Source: Paenibacillus sp. FSL R7-0273 (GTDB lineage Bacteria; Bacillota; Bacilli; Paenibacillales; Paenibacillaceae). From it: a stretch of 64,000 bases of DNA. Both the position numbers and the translations under genes were made by a program. The stretch lies in assembly GCF_000758625.1 (NCBI RefSeq), contig NZ_CP009283.1, positions 4,599,501 to 4,663,500 of the forward strand, written 5' to 3'. A model generated the notes under the pieces. It worked only from the letters and a program-made list of their open reading frames with translations, did not search any database and had not been told where the DNA came from. Shown piece after piece: positions 53,505 to 62,975 of this stretch (the first letter of the stretch is position 1; each line of letters begins with the position of its first letter).

Positions 53505-53830
53505 GATAATTCCTCCTAGTAGTTTTGTTAGCTTCGGCTTCCGTGAGTCTCTTAGGACAAAACTCGCTTCGAAAGCATACGCTAAGTTTGGTGAGCTGCA
53601 GCATGAATTTACATGCAGTCAGCTTAGCTGCGTCCAATAGCGCCTCTGTAGATACTGCCTTGAATTGCTGGACTTCGTATGGAAACAAGACCCGTTAGAA
53701 ATACAGGTCTAATTAGTTTCTTAATTACCCTGCTGGACACTAATGGAAACATCCATATGCTTCCTCTTCTCGCTTTTTGTCATTCGGAATAGTAAAATAA
53801 AGCCATATTAAAAAGACTGGAGTGAAGAAT
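53505..53830 (-). other. Long leader/intergenic region before the L25 gene
   Basis: Between the L25 start and the GNAT gene at 53831. The sequence next to L25 (53550-53610) contains an imperfect inverted element with AAACT/AGTTT arms around TTCGAA, and further out the minus strand reads GTTTCC-N14-GGGTAA, a poor match to a stress promoter. The whole may be a long 5' leader. No gene is supported; the open frame that crosses it has no family. Confidence 0.4.
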
Positions 53831-54124
53831 ATGGGACAAATTGTTCAGGGTGAAGGCCGTTTTTATATTGCCGGTGACGGAAAGGATCTTGCCGAGATTA
53901 CATACAGGCTGGAAGAGGCTACGGGGAACTGGATCGTGGATCATACCTTCGTCTCGGAAGAGCTGCGCGGGCAGGGTACAGGCGAGAAGCTGGTGCGGGC
54001 AGTGGTGGACAAGGCCCGTGAAGAGCAGGTAAAGATCATTCCGGAATGCCCTTATGCCGCCAAGCAGTTCGAACGGCATAAGGAATATTCCGATGTGCTC
54101 AGCGGAGACGGAAGCGCATCATAA
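53831..54124 (+). CDS. Small GNAT-like acetyltransferase (NATD1/YidJ type)
   Basis: 97 residues from the ATG at 53831 (GGAG eight bases upstream). The short acetyl-CoA fold has VDHTFVSEELRGQGTGEKLV and IIPECPYAAKQFERHKEY, characteristic of the small NATD1-like acetyltransferases. Substrate unknown. It precedes a second acetyltransferase gene by 71 bases in the same direction. Confidence 0.9.
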   Translation: MGQIVQGEGRFYIAGDGKDLAEITYRLEEATGNWIVDHTFVSEELRGQGTGEKLVRAVVDKAREEQVKIIPECPYAAKQFERHKEYSDVLSGDGSAS

Positions 54125-54195
54125 AAGCGTATCCGTTTCCTTGGGAGCATGAAGAGCATGAAGCGTGTTAGCGCTCAACCTGAGGAGGAAACGGA

Positions 54196-55053
54196 TTGAA
54201 TACTGAGCATACATTAAAAGAAATTGAAGAGCTCCAGCTGCGCTGCGAGCAATATGAGGGAATCTCCCTGAAGCTGAACTGGGACATGCTGGAGCATACC
54301 ACGGAAGCCGGAGGGACAGAATGGCTCGTGACTTATGAGGAGGATCAGCTCGTCGGCTTCATCGGCCTGTACGGCTTCGGCGGCAGCATGGAGGTGTGCG
54401 GTATGGTCCGGCCGGGTTTCCGGCGCAGAGGCATCTTTACATCGCTGTGGGAGCGGGCACAGAAAAAAATCAGGCAGCGCAATATCTCTGAATTGCTTCT
54501 GAATGCCCCCGCAGCCTCGGCATCTGGTGCCGGGTTCCTGAAGAGCCTGCCGCTGGTGTTCGGACATGCCGAATACCAGATGAAATGGGAACCTTCTGCC
54601 GCCCTGCAGGGTCCGGGAGAAGCAAGCTCCGCTGCCGGAACCGTTAGTCTTCGTCCTGCACGCGAGGATGAAGCCTCCATTCTCATTAAGCTGGACAGCT
54701 CCGGGTTTGATATGACCGAGGAAGAAGCGGCGGAAATATTTAAGGAGCAGAGCCTTGAAGCGCTGCAGGAGCATATCATCATCGAGCTGAACGGGCAGCC
54801 AGCCGGCAAAATGCGGCTCTGGTCAGATAACAACGAGACCTGGATCTACGGTCTAACCGTGGACAAGGACCTGCGGGGCCTCGGGATCGGACGAAGCGCC
54901 CTGCAGCAGACCATCGACAGGGAGCGCCGGAATTACAACGGGGTGAACCTCGAAGTGTCACTGGACAATCCGAACGCGCTGAAGCTGTATGAAAGCTGCG
55001 GCTTCGTGATCGTGAACAGGCAGGACTATTACCGCTATACAGGCTCGTTGTAG
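54196..55053 (+). CDS. Tandem GNAT acetyltransferase
   Basis: 285 residues, TTG start eight bases after GAGGAGG. Two GNAT domains: the first (about 40-145) has a motif A with VRPGFRRRGIFTSLW; the second (about 150-283) has TVDKDLRGLGIGRSALQQTI and NPNALKLYESCGF. Fusion of two GNAT folds is common in acetyltransferases in which one half is non-catalytic. The second half has the better motif A, so it is probably the active one. Ends in a strong terminator. Confidence 0.88.
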   Translation: MNTEHTLKEIEELQLRCEQYEGISLKLNWDMLEHTTEAGGTEWLVTYEEDQLVGFIGLYGFGGSMEVCGMVRPGFRRRGIFTSLWERAQKKIRQRNISELLLNAPAASASGAGFLKSLPLVFGHAEYQMKWEPSAALQGPGEASSAAGTVSLRPAREDEASILIKLDSSGFDMTEEEAAEIFKEQSLEALQEHIIIELNGQPAGKMRLWSDNNETWIYGLTVDKDLRGLGIGRSALQQTIDRERRNYNGVNLEVSLDNPNALKLYESCGFVIVNRQDYYRYTGSL

Positions 55054-55062
55054 CACACCATA

Positions 55063-55107
55063 AAAGCCACCGCCGCCCGGCAGGTTACCGGGTGGCGGTG
55101 GCTTTTT
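55063..55107 (+). terminator. Rho-independent terminator after the tandem GNAT gene
   Basis: AAAGCCACCGCC pairs with GGCGGTGGCTTT, and the inner CCCGG pairs with CCGGG. T5 follows. Confidence 0.9.
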
Positions 55108-55135
55108 AAAGCATTTTTGCACAAATCAGTACAGG

Positions 55136-55915
55136 CTACATCAGCCCGAACCCGCCGTAGGCGGTCTCACTTTTCTCATTTCTCCGGCTGGCTACACTGA
55201 CGTTCCGGTCAGCGGTATGATCCTGATTCAGAAATACCGACAGCAGCCGCACATAATCCAGTGATTCAGTAAGCGGTATGCCTGCCCCGTCAAAGATATG
55301 CCTGCGTCCGTCCATCAGCGAGTAGATTTCAATAGTATCCGCCGGCATTCCGTAAGCCTTATGGCAAAACACATTAGCCATATGGAGGAAGCCGGTGATT
55401 ACATCCTCATGCCCGGACACCATAAATTTCTGAATGTTCAGGCAGCGGCCGCTGCGCTCCGAATTCCAGGCCAGCTGAAAGATCATCGCCAGCTCGACCG
55501 ACAGCTCCGGAACCTGGGTATGCCACTGCTCATAGAGCATAACAGGTATCTCACCTGTATGATTGACCGGTGCAAGCCGCATCAGCTCATCGCCAACCGC
55601 CGTCTTTACATCCCAATAATGCATCAGCGACGGAAAAGCACTGCTTTTGGGCGGCCAGCGCCGCTCCAGCAGAAACTGAATCGGCGTCTCCCTGCGCACC
55701 GCAGGCTGCAGGCTGTAGAAATCGTTCAGCGTATGGCCGATTGCATACTGCACCTGCTGTCTCCAGCGCGGAAGCCCGGTGGCCGCAGCACCGCTGCCAA
55801 GTGACTCTGAACCGCCCAGCATGATATGCTCCATGCGGAAATCATTCAGCCTGGTGAAACGCACCTCCGGCGTCTCCGCTTTATCTGTCTCCCGGCTTCC
55901 TGCCGCGCCGCCCAT
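55136..55915 (-). CDS. Unknown protein coupled to flavodoxin
   Basis: 259 residues. I do not recognise the family. The first 30 residues are polar and probably flexible; the rest is mixed and soluble, with segments such as WRQQVQYAIGHTLNDFYSL, HYWDVKTAVGDELMRL and GHEDVITGFLHMANVF, rich in Trp, His and acidic residues. No signal peptide, membrane helix or Cys cluster. The start ATG lies two bases after the flavodoxin stop codon (TAG GC ATG), so it is made from the same Fur-controlled transcript. A partner of flavodoxin or an iron-limitation protein is the working guess. Confidence 0.65.
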   Translation of the reverse strand: MGGAAGSRETDKAETPEVRFTRLNDFRMEHIMLGGSESLGSGAAATGLPRWRQQVQYAIGHTLNDFYSLQPAVRRETPIQFLLERRWPPKSSAFPSLMHYWDVKTAVGDELMRLAPVNHTGEIPVMLYEQWHTQVPELSVELAMIFQLAWNSERSGRCLNIQKFMVSGHEDVITGFLHMANVFCHKAYGMPADTIEIYSLMDGRRHIFDGAGIPLTESLDYVRLLSVFLNQDHTADRNVSVASRRNEKSETAYGGFGLM

Positions 55916-55917
55916 GC

Positions 55918-56370
55918 CTAAGAAACCGCCGCGCAGGTTTCGATAAATTGGCGTCCGAAGCTGCGGCAGGCTTCCTTTTCCTCCGCATTCGGGCCATATT
56001 CAATCTTCAGGCTGTCCTGGGCAATCTCTGCCCCGCGCTCCTTCAGCTTCTCTTCAATCAGGTCTACCGCTCCGCAGTATATGGAATAACCGGTATCTCC
56101 GCTGCCGAACGCAGCCGCTTTATAGCCGGCCAAATCGAGCTCATCCATCTCCTCATAAAAATCAAGGAATTCATCCGGCAGCTCGCCGTCTCCCCACGTA
56201 TAAGCTCCCAGCAGTACCGCATCATAATGATTTATCTCATCTGCATTGCAGTCGGTTACCGATTTCAGCACGGCCTCCCCGCCAGCCTGGCGTACTCCTT
56301 CTGCAATCAGCTCCGCGATCTCCTCCGTATTGCCGGTCAAGCTGGCGTATGCCACTAGCACCTTAGCCAT
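55918..56370 (-). CDS. Short-chain flavodoxin
   Basis: 150 residues, typical of a short flavodoxin. The FMN phosphate loop is ASLTGNTEEIA; GAYTWGDGELPDEF and FGSGDTGYSIYCGAV are the two isoalloxazine loops. A soluble one-electron carrier that replaces ferredoxin when iron is scarce. A Fur-type box lies upstream at 56457-56475, consistent with induction by iron limitation. The downstream gene is translationally coupled. Confidence 0.95.
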   Translation of the reverse strand: MAKVLVAYASLTGNTEEIAELIAEGVRQAGGEAVLKSVTDCNADEINHYDAVLLGAYTWGDGELPDEFLDFYEEMDELDLAGYKAAAFGSGDTGYSIYCGAVDLIEEKLKERGAEIAQDSLKIEYGPNAEEKEACRSFGRQFIETCAAVS

Positions 56371-56456
56371 GATTTGTCCTCCCTATGTTAAGCATGAAGT
56401 ATATGATGGCTCCATTATTTACCGCAAAGCCAAAATGAATTATCTCCATTCTATTT

Positions 56457-56475
56457 GATAATGATTCTCATTGTC
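56457..56475 (-). promoter_or_regulatory. Fur box upstream of the flavodoxin operon
   Basis: GATAATGATTCTCATTGTC matches the 19-base Fur consensus GATAATGATAATCATTATC at 16 of 19 positions and is an inverted repeat. It lies 87-105 bases before the flavodoxin start. Iron-bound Fur should repress the operon. Confidence 0.85.
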
Positions 56476-56483
56476 AACCTATA

Positions 56484-56526
56484 AAAAAACGCAGACAGCA
56501 GCCTGTTTATAAGGCTCCTGTCCGCG
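56484..56526 (-). terminator. Rho-independent terminator after the VOC gene
   Basis: On the minus strand GCGGACAGGAGCCT pairs with AGGCTGCTGTCTGC around seven bases. T7 follows. Confidence 0.9.
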
Positions 56527-56584
56527 TACCGCTTTTGCATATTTATCCGAGGGGTTGCTTAAACCGCCCAATTTACTGAACGGC

Positions 56585-56950
56585 TTAATAAGCACCCTCA
56601 AGCAGTGTAATTCCATTGCCGTCCGGGTCGCGGAAGTTCATCTCTTTGCCGCCGTATTCCATTGTAACCGGAGGCTCGCAATCCAGCCCTCTTGCTTTCA
56701 GCTCTGCATACGTCTCATCCAGGCTGCTGCAGGAATAGACCAGGTTAACAACTCCTGTCGTATGCTTGCCCCATTTGTGCTCATCCCAGATAATGATTCC
56801 CGGGAGTCCTCCCTCAAAACCGATCTTCGCCCCGTCCCCGTTGCCGAAGCCTTCAAACGGAACCGGAATCCCAAGAACGCCGGAATAGAACGCTACAAGC
56901 GCTGCTGGATCCTTGGTGTACAGATTAATGCCTTCAAATGCCGATATCAT
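56585..56950 (-). CDS. VOC superfamily protein (glyoxalase-like)
   Basis: 121 residues. Two beta-alpha-beta-beta-beta repeats; NLYTKDPAALVAFYSGVLG opens the fold and KEMNFRDPDGNGITLLE ends it with the metal-ligand Glu of glyoxalase-like enzymes. The first metal position is not a clear His. Likely a resistance or isomerase-type enzyme with unknown substrate. Lies 99 bases after an AraC regulator gene on the same strand, and the ribosome binding site is weak. Confidence 0.85.
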   Translation of the reverse strand: MISAFEGINLYTKDPAALVAFYSGVLGIPVPFEGFGNGDGAKIGFEGGLPGIIIWDEHKWGKHTTGVVNLVYSCSSLDETYAELKARGLDCEPPVTMEYGGKEMNFRDPDGNGITLLEGAY

Positions 56951-57049
56951 ATGGGTTCACTCTCTCTTCCTGATGTGTGGTCAGCCTTGTCCGGCTACTG
57001 TATTTATTGTAACTGCAGGCTAATTCCCTGTATTGCAAAAAGACGACAT

Positions 57050-57901
57050 TTATCGCTCCGCATACGCCAGCGCCTCCAGCGGGGTCTGTCCGGCAAATTT
57101 TTTGAAGCTGTTGTTAAAATGGGATTGATGGCTGTAACCGTAAGCATATACCAGGTCCTGAAGATTCCTGATCTGCGGTGAGGGGCGGTACAGGCTCTTC
57201 CAGACATTCTGAAACCGGACCAGATCAGCAGTCTGTTTGGGGGAAATGCCGATATTTTCGCGGAAAAGCCGTTCAAGCTGCCGGCTGCCAAGGCCGTTGC
57301 TGCTGCCGAGACTGCTTACCGTTACCACCCCTTTAGCCCGCAAAATGTCATGGACTGTATTCATCAGCCCGTTGTGGCTGCCGCGCACCAGCTCCAGACG
57401 GCGCAGTAGAACCTGCTCGGTCATGGCAATCCGCTCGGCCATTGTCCCGGCAGCCGTCAGCCTTTCACCCAGCTCCCTGCGGAAAAAAGGGAAATAGGCA
57501 TCCACATCACCATAGTAGTTCATTACATTAGTGAGCGGCTCTTCCGCGAACAGGTGCACCGCCCAGAAGTGAAACCGGATGGCAAAGCGCAGCCTGGACG
57601 CAGACGGTTCAGCTCGCTCCACTTCAAAGGCCGTATCATTGATTCCGCAAAAAACACCGCCGGAAGCACCGGTATCCGCATCCCACTCCCAAATAATGTC
57701 CATGCAGGTGTCAGGGATGATAATCTCCCTCGCCGGCTGATGTCCGGACAGCTTATCCGGCTGTGCCGCTCCTTCCGCCGGCTCTGACAGGCTCCCCCAG
57801 AAGCAGCGGATATACGGCTGCAGCTCCTTACAGGGCTTCAGCTCTCCAGCACCATCCGGCTTTGCTGTAATCGGATAATACAGCTCTGCAAGATTGTACA
57901 T
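57050..57901 (-). CDS. AraC family transcriptional regulator
   Basis: 283 residues, ATG behind GGAGGAGG. The N-terminal part (about 1-180) is a cupin-like ligand domain of the YdiP/DUF6597 type, with PYIRCFWGSL and FGINDTAF-like turns. The C-terminal double helix-turn-helix (about 185-280) reads GSRQLERLFRENIGISPKQ and YGYSHQSHFNNSFKKFAGQ. Cytosolic regulator; its target is probably the VOC gene downstream. Confidence 0.9.
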   Translation of the reverse strand: MYNLAELYYPITAKPDGAGELKPCKELQPYIRCFWGSLSEPAEGAAQPDKLSGHQPAREIIIPDTCMDIIWEWDADTGASGGVFCGINDTAFEVERAEPSASRLRFAIRFHFWAVHLFAEEPLTNVMNYYGDVDAYFPFFRRELGERLTAAGTMAERIAMTEQVLLRRLELVRGSHNGLMNTVHDILRAKGVVTVSSLGSSNGLGSRQLERLFRENIGISPKQTADLVRFQNVWKSLYRPSPQIRNLQDLVYAYGYSHQSHFNNSFKKFAGQTPLEALAYAER

Positions 57902-58164
57902 CTGCTCTCCTCCTCCGCCCTTCCTTTAATAAACCGCTCCTTTGATCATACACAATCCGCCACATCCGCGCCAGAAGAGCATATTTGCCCGTATCCTGTT
58001 CAAAATCACTTTTAATCCTGCCCGCCGGAGACTCCGGCAATATTATGTACCGGCCGGCAGATGGGCAAGCTGAGAATAGTCGCAGCTTTGCAACCTTTTT
58101 GTTTGTAGCCGCCCGCTTAAATGTTGTACAATGAAGTCTAAATGAATTTTTGAAGGATGGATTA

Positions 58165-59031
58165 ATGATGTATATTGCAGGCGATTGGAAAGACTACGAA
58201 GTTATTGATACCGGAGGCGGGGAAAAGCTGGAACGCTGGGGAGATATTATCCTGCGCCGTCCGGACCCGCAGATTATTTGGCCGCTGACTCAAGAAACAG
58301 CGAAATGGCGCGATGTGCACGGACATTATCACCGCAGCTCCTCCGGCGGCGGACAATGGGAAATGAAAAAGACAATCCCGGACGACTGGAAAATCAGCTA
58401 CGGCAAGCTGAAGTTCCATCTGCGCCCGACTAATTTCAAGCATACAGGCCTTTTCCCTGAGCAGGCAGCCAACTGGAGCTGGATGATGGACAAGATTGCC
58501 GGCGCAGGCCGCCCGATTTCCGTGCTTAACCTGTTCGCTTATACCGGCGGAGCGACAGTCGCTGCAGCCAGCGCAGGGGCTTCGGTTGTGCATGTCGATG
58601 CAGCCAAGGGCATGGTTCAGTGGGCAAAAGAAAACATCCAGCTGTCCGGCCTCGGCGAGCGCCCGGTCCGCTTCATCACGGACGACGTATTCAAATTCGT
58701 CCAGCGTGAACAGCGCCGCGGCAGTAAATACGACGCCATTATTATGGACCCGCCGTCCTACGGACGCGGCCCGGGCGGCGAAATGTGGAAGCTGGAATCC
58801 AGCCTCTACCCGTTCCTTGAGAGCTGCATGGAAATTATGAGCGACAGACCGCTCTTTATGCTGATTAACTCCTACACAACCGGCATCTCTCCGACCGTTC
58901 TGCGGAACATGCTCAATATGACCATGGCTAAGCGGTACGGCGGCAAGCTGACCTCCGGGGAAATCGGGCTGCCGATTACAGCCTCAGGCATGAACCTGCC
59001 TTGCGGAATATTGGGCCGCTGGGAGGCGTAA
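58165..59031 (+). CDS. Class I SAM-dependent methyltransferase (RlmI-like)
   Basis: 288 residues from the ATG at 58165 (GAAGGATGG upstream); the frame to 58150 is a TTG inside that site. SAM motif I is LNLFAYTGGATVAAASAGA with the acidic VDAAKGM after it, and motif IV is IIMDPPSYGRGP. The order fits the RlmI/RlmK group of rRNA cytosine methyltransferases, but without the N-terminal PUA domain. An RluA-type pseudouridine synthase gene follows three bases later, so both may act on RNA. Confidence 0.88.
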   Translation: MMYIAGDWKDYEVIDTGGGEKLERWGDIILRRPDPQIIWPLTQETAKWRDVHGHYHRSSSGGGQWEMKKTIPDDWKISYGKLKFHLRPTNFKHTGLFPEQAANWSWMMDKIAGAGRPISVLNLFAYTGGATVAAASAGASVVHVDAAKGMVQWAKENIQLSGLGERPVRFITDDVFKFVQREQRRGSKYDAIIMDPPSYGRGPGGEMWKLESSLYPFLESCMEIMSDRPLFMLINSYTTGISPTVLRNMLNMTMAKRYGGKLTSGEIGLPITASGMNLPCGILGRWEA

Positions 59032-59034
59032 GCC

Positions 59035-59781
59035 ATGAGTACGCAGCATCGCAGCACTGGCGGGGAGCCGTCCGGCGGACAATCCCGCTTTGAGATTCTG
59101 TTCGAGGATAATCACCTGCTGGGCATTGTGAAGCCTGTGAACATTCCGGTACAGGAGGATGCTACTGGTGATCCCGACCTGCTCAGTCTGCTCAAGGAGG
59201 ATGTGAAGGAACGGTACAGCAAGCCGGGGAATGTTTTTATGGGACTTGTGCACCGGCTGGACCGTCCGGTCGGCGGGGCAATGATTTTTGCCAAGACCTC
59301 TAAGGCAGCCTCCCGGCTGTCCGACAGTGTCCGAACCCATGCCTTCCGCAAGGTATACCTGACTGTTGTCCACGGCAAGCCGCCTGCCTCCCAGGGCCGG
59401 CTGGTCAACACTTTGCTTAAGGACGCCAAGACCAACACCGTCTCCATCGTCCGCAAGGGCACACCGGGCGGCAAGGAAGCCATCCTTGATTATACAGTGC
59501 TTGGAACCGCTGAAGGCTACAGCCTGCTGAAGATTGACCTGCTGACCGGACGCTCGCACCAGATCCGCGTGCAGCTCAGCGGGATTGGCTGTCCGCTGTC
59601 CGGGGACCAGAAATACGGCGCCGCCGTGAACCGGCCGGGCCAGCAGATTGCCCTCTGGTCAGCGGTTGTCGGCTTTCCGCATCCGGTTACCAAAGAAGAT
59701 ATCGAGCTGATCTCACTGCCGCCGCAGGCTCATCCCTGGAGTTTGTGGCCGCAGCAGGTACAGAAACAGGCCATCCGTTGA
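59035..59781 (+). CDS. RluA-family pseudouridine synthase
   Basis: 248 residues. The catalytic Asp lies in VHRLDRPVGG, preceded by KPVNIPVQ; the later RSHQIRVQLSGIGCPLSGD and NRPGQQIALWS are typical. There is no S4 RNA-binding domain. It isomerises uridine to pseudouridine in rRNA or tRNA. Start ATG overlaps the upstream operon by a 3-base gap. The transcription terminator begins within its last codons. Confidence 0.92.
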   Translation: MSTQHRSTGGEPSGGQSRFEILFEDNHLLGIVKPVNIPVQEDATGDPDLLSLLKEDVKERYSKPGNVFMGLVHRLDRPVGGAMIFAKTSKAASRLSDSVRTHAFRKVYLTVVHGKPPASQGRLVNTLLKDAKTNTVSIVRKGTPGGKEAILDYTVLGTAEGYSLLKIDLLTGRSHQIRVQLSGIGCPLSGDQKYGAAVNRPGQQIALWSAVVGFPHPVTKEDIELISLPPQAHPWSLWPQQVQKQAIR

Positions 59782-59798
59782 CGGATGGCCTCTTTTTT
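59769..59798 (+). terminator. Terminator overlapping the 3' end of the pseudouridine synthase gene
   Basis: GGCCATCCG pairs with CGGATGGCC around TTGA, which holds the TGA stop codon. Six T follow. The left arm encodes the last residues of the protein. Confidence 0.9.
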
Positions 59799-59827
59799 AT
59801 AAGCATACTATTATGAGGGTGCTGTAT

Positions 59828-60259
59828 TTAAGGTGTCGAGCCTTCCGGCGCCGGGGCAACCGCCATCTTCCCCATCAGATACAGCAGCAGCTGCTGGTTG
59901 TGCGATGATATCGGATCAAGCGCCTCGGCAAAAAAATCACTGCGCACCTTAAGTCCGCGCGTGGTTTCCCTCCGTCCTGTCTCGGTAATGCTCACCCAGA
60001 CAATCCGCCGGTCTGCAGCATCACGCTCACGCACGATTAATCCGTTCTTCTCCATCCGGTCTAGCAGCATCGTTACCGCCGCCGGACTGGTTGCCAGATG
60101 AGGCGCCAGATCAGAAGGCTTCATCGCATCGCGCTCCTGCAGCAGTTCCAGTACGGTGAGCTGGGCATCAGTCAGTGTAGGGGCAAGGTTGCTGTCCATA
60201 TGTAATTTGTAATCCTTTAAGATTTTGTGCCAGATTTTACTGAATTCAGAGGAGTGCAC
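59828..60259 (-). CDS. MarR family transcriptional regulator
   Basis: 143 residues from the GTG at 60259 (AAGGAAGG upstream); the frame to 60415 adds residues of terminator and promoter sequence. The winged helix is AMKPSDLAPHLATSPAAVTM and the wing RERDAADRRIVWVS has the MarR DxRxxx motif. The dimerisation helices surround it. No adjacent target gene is evident, as the neighbours on either side are an RNA-modifying operon and parC. Confidence 0.88.
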   Translation of the reverse strand: MHSSEFSKIWHKILKDYKLHMDSNLAPTLTDAQLTVLELLQERDAMKPSDLAPHLATSPAAVTMLLDRMEKNGLIVRERDAADRRIVWVSITETGRRETTRGLKVRSDFFAEALDPISSHNQQLLLYLMGKMAVAPAPEGSTP

Positions 60260-60398
60260 ACTTATTCCTTCCTTTCCCTGCGGATCTCTATCCGGTATAC
60301 CTACAAATTCGAGAAATAAATTCCATTTCCTGCTAAACAAAAAAATAAAAAATTGTGACGGTCTGCTCCTCCAGCTATTGCGGGCTGATTCAAAATAC

Positions 60399-60443
60399 AA
60401 AAACAGCGCATGCACCCGCTCTGTAAGAGCCGTACACGCGCTG
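60399..60443 (-). terminator. Rho-independent terminator of parC
   Basis: On the minus strand AGCGCGTGTAC...CTCT pairs with AGAG...GTGCATGCGCT. T5 follows. It lies about 30 bases beyond the parC stop codon. Confidence 0.8.
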
Positions 60444-60469
60444 CTATAATATCTTCTCTGTTGCTTTAA

Positions 60470-62920
60470 TTATTTAATTGCCGGGAAAATCGTAGCTATC
60501 TCGTCCTTCTTCTCAACGGAAACCAGCAGCTTGCCTATCGAACGGCGCTCGCCAAGCGGTGCAGACTCGGAAGAGAAGGTTTGGACTTGTCCGTCCCGGG
60601 TAATTGCAATCAGCTCCAGCGGCTCCTTGCAATGGAACGCCCCCGCGATCCGGCTGCCGTTCGGTTTCACACGCTTGCCTTCCTTGAATTCAAAGGTTGG
60701 CATGCCCTTGCCGCCGCGGCTCTGCGACGGATAATCCACAAGCAGACTCCGTTTGGCATAGCCGATATCCGTTACAGCAAGAATCTCGCCTTCATCCTCA
60801 GTGACCCAGAAGCAGGAAACCACCTCGTCGCCTTCGCGCAGCTGAATCCCTCTAACCCCGCTGGCTACACGGCCCATCGGGTTCACCTCATTCTCCTTGA
60901 AGCGGATACTCATCCCTTCACGGGTTACAAGCACCAGGTCCTTGTCAGATCTGCTTAGCGACACGTTAATAATCTCATCGCCTTCACCAACCTTGCAGGC
61001 AGCTACAGCTCCTGAACGGCTGGTTGAGTACTCCTTGAGCTCCGTCCGTTTCACCTGACCCTTGCGTGTGACAAATACAAGGCTGGTCCCGGGATCATCC
61101 AGATTACCTACCGGCAGCATACTTACAACTCCGTCGCCTTTGGTGAGGCCGATTACGTTAACAATTGCCGTACCCGGCTCTTTCCATTTAAATTCCGGTA
61201 TCTGATGCACCGGAAGCAGGAAGTACTGGCCTTTACGGGTAAAGACAAGCAGGCTGTCCCTTGTATTCAGGTCAAGCAGCCTTACGATGTGATCCCCGTC
61301 CTTGACCCCGGAAGCATTGCGCTCTCCGCCCGAGCGTGTAAAGGATGGCATGCCGGTCCGCTTGATGTAGCCGTCGGCCGACATAGCAACCAGAACATCC
61401 TCAGCGTTGACCAGCACTTCGAGGCTGACCTTCAGCTCTTCCACCTCGCCCTGAATCAGTGAGCGGCGGTCGATGCCGTACTTGTCGCGGATTTCCAGCA
61501 GCTCTTTACGGATGACGGAAATCAGCTTCTTGTCGCTGTTCAGAATGCCCTGAAGCGTGTTAATCCGGGCCATCATTTCATCCAGCTCTTTCTGCAGGGA
61601 ATGAATCTCCAGATTGGTCAGCCGGTACAGCTGCAGGGTCAGGATCGAATCCGCCTGGCGTTCACTGAAGCCGAACATCCAGACGAGATTATTCTGGGCA
61701 TCCTGGCGGTTCTTGGAAGCCTTGATGGCTGCGATGACCTCATCCAGAATGTTAAGCGCCTTGACCAGTCCTTCCAGGACATGGGCACGGTCTTCAGCCC
61801 GCTCCAGATCGAACTGGGTACGCCGGGTAACTACCTCACGCTGGTGGGCAATGTAAGCCTCCAGAATCGCTTTGAGTCCAAGCTGCTGGGGAGCTTTATT
61901 AACGATGGCCACCATATTAAAGTTGTAGGTAACCTGCAGATCGGTCTTCTTAAGGAGGTAGGCCAGAACGCCTTGAGCATCGGCATCCTTCTTGAGCTCG
62001 ACTACAATACGCAGGCCTTCCCGTCCGCTCTCATCGCGGACCTCCGCGATACCGTCAATCTTTTTCTCCAGCCGGATGTTCTCCATCGAGGTGACAAGCC
62101 GCGATTTGACAATCTGGAACGGAACCTCGGTAATCACAATCTGCTGCTTGCCGCCGCGCAGATTCTCTATCTCGGTCTTTGAACGCAGGTAGATCCGGCC
62201 TTTGCCGGTGCGGTAGGCATCCATAATGCCGTCGCCGCCCATAATAGTACCGCCGGTCGGGAAATCCGGGCCCTTAATAAAGGTCATGATGTCTTCCAGG
62301 GAGATCTCCGGCTTCTGCATCACAGCGATGCAGGCGTCGATCACCTCACGCAGGTTGTGCGGCGGAATTTCGGTCGCGAAGCCGGCGGAGATCCCGCTTG
62401 TGCCGTTAACCAGCAGGTTAGGGAACCGTGAAGGTACAACTACCGGCTCCTTCGCCGTGTTGTCAAAGTTGTCCTTGAACAGCACGGTGCGCTTCTCAAT
62501 GTCACGCATCATTTCCATTGCGATCGGTGACAGGCGGGCTTCGGTATAACGCATCGCTGCAGCCGGGTCATCGTCCATCGAGCCCCAGTTGCCGTGTCCG
62601 TCTACGAGCACATGCCCCATTTTCCACGGCTGGGCCATACGGACCATACCGTCATAGATGGAGGAGTCGCCGTGGGGATGATAGTTACCCATAACGTCCC
62701 CGACGGTTTTGGCTGATTTGCGGTACGGCTTGTCCGGGGTATTGCCCGAGTCGTACATCGCATACAGAATACGGCGCTGCACGGGCTTCAGCCCGTCCCG
62801 CACATCGGGAATCGCCCGGTCCTGAATAATATATTTGGAATACCGGCCAAAGCGGTCACCGACGACCTCTTCCAGAAAAGCCGGCGAAAATTGTTCTGAT
62901 AAACTGCTCACTTGGCTCAC
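60470..62920 (-). CDS. parC: DNA topoisomerase IV subunit A
   Basis: 816 residues, the expected length. Start is GTG at 62920, or a second GTG three codons later. Catalytic tyrosine in [10 protein letters not shown] (residue 125); winged helix with [10 protein letters not shown]; the quinolone-resistance region has [14 protein letters not shown], with Ser86 and Asp90 at the positions where resistant strains mutate, so it looks wild-type. The C-terminal beta-pinwheel has six GxxxR-type blades, e.g. [24 protein letters not shown] and [11 protein letters not shown]. It cuts and passes DNA during decatenation, with ParE. Downstream of a 574-base gap after parE. Confidence 0.97.
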   Translation of the reverse strand: MSQVSSLSEQFSPAFLEEVVGDRFGRYSKYIIQDRAIPDVRDGLKPVQRRILYAMYDSGNTPDKPYRKSAKTVGDVMGNYHPHGDSSIYDGMVRMAQPWKMGHVLVDGHGNWGSMDDDPAAAMRYTEARLSPIAMEMMRDIEKRTVLFKDNFDNTAKEPVVVPSRFPNLLVNGTSGISAGFATEIPPHNLREVIDACIAVMQKPEISLEDIMTFIKGPDFPTGGTIMGGDGIMDAYRTGKGRIYLRSKTEIENLRGGKQQIVITEVPFQIVKSRLVTSMENIRLEKKIDGIAEVRDESGREGLRIVVELKKDADAQGVLAYLLKKTDLQVTYNFNMVAIVNKAPQQLGLKAILEAYIAHQREVVTRRTQFDLERAEDRAHVLEGLVKALNILDEVIAAIKASKNRQDAQNNLVWMFGFSERQADSILTLQLYRLTNLEIHSLQKELDEMMARINTLQGILNSDKKLISVIRKELLEIRDKYGIDRRSLIQGEVEELKVSLEVLVNAEDVLVAMSADGYIKRTGMPSFTRSGGERNASGVKDGDHIVRLLDLNTRDSLLVFTRKGQYFLLPVHQIPEFKWKEPGTAIVNVIGLTKGDGVVSMLPVGNLDDPGTSLVFVTRKGQVKRTELKEYSTSRSGAVAACKVGEGDEIINVSLSRSDKDLVLVTREGMSIRFKENEVNPMGRVASGVRGIQLREGDEVVSCFWVTEDEGEILAVTDIGYAKRSLLVDYPSQSRGGKGMPTFEFKEGKRVKPNGSRIAGAFHCKEPLELIAITRDGQVQTFSSESAPLGERRSIGKLLVSVEKKDEIATIFPAIK

Positions 62921-62975
62921 CTTCTGTTCCTCAATCTATCCCGTTAAAAAAAGTCTGATGATTATCGTCATTCCG

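Noticed and set aside
53479..53688. A small gene upstream of L25
   Set aside because: The frame overlaps the L25 start, has no family and lies in a likely leader.
53715..53750. SigB-type promoter for L25 (GTTTCC-N14-GGGTAA on the minus strand)
   Set aside because: Both elements deviate from the consensus, it is more than 200 bases from the gene, and sigB itself is uncertain in this group of organisms.
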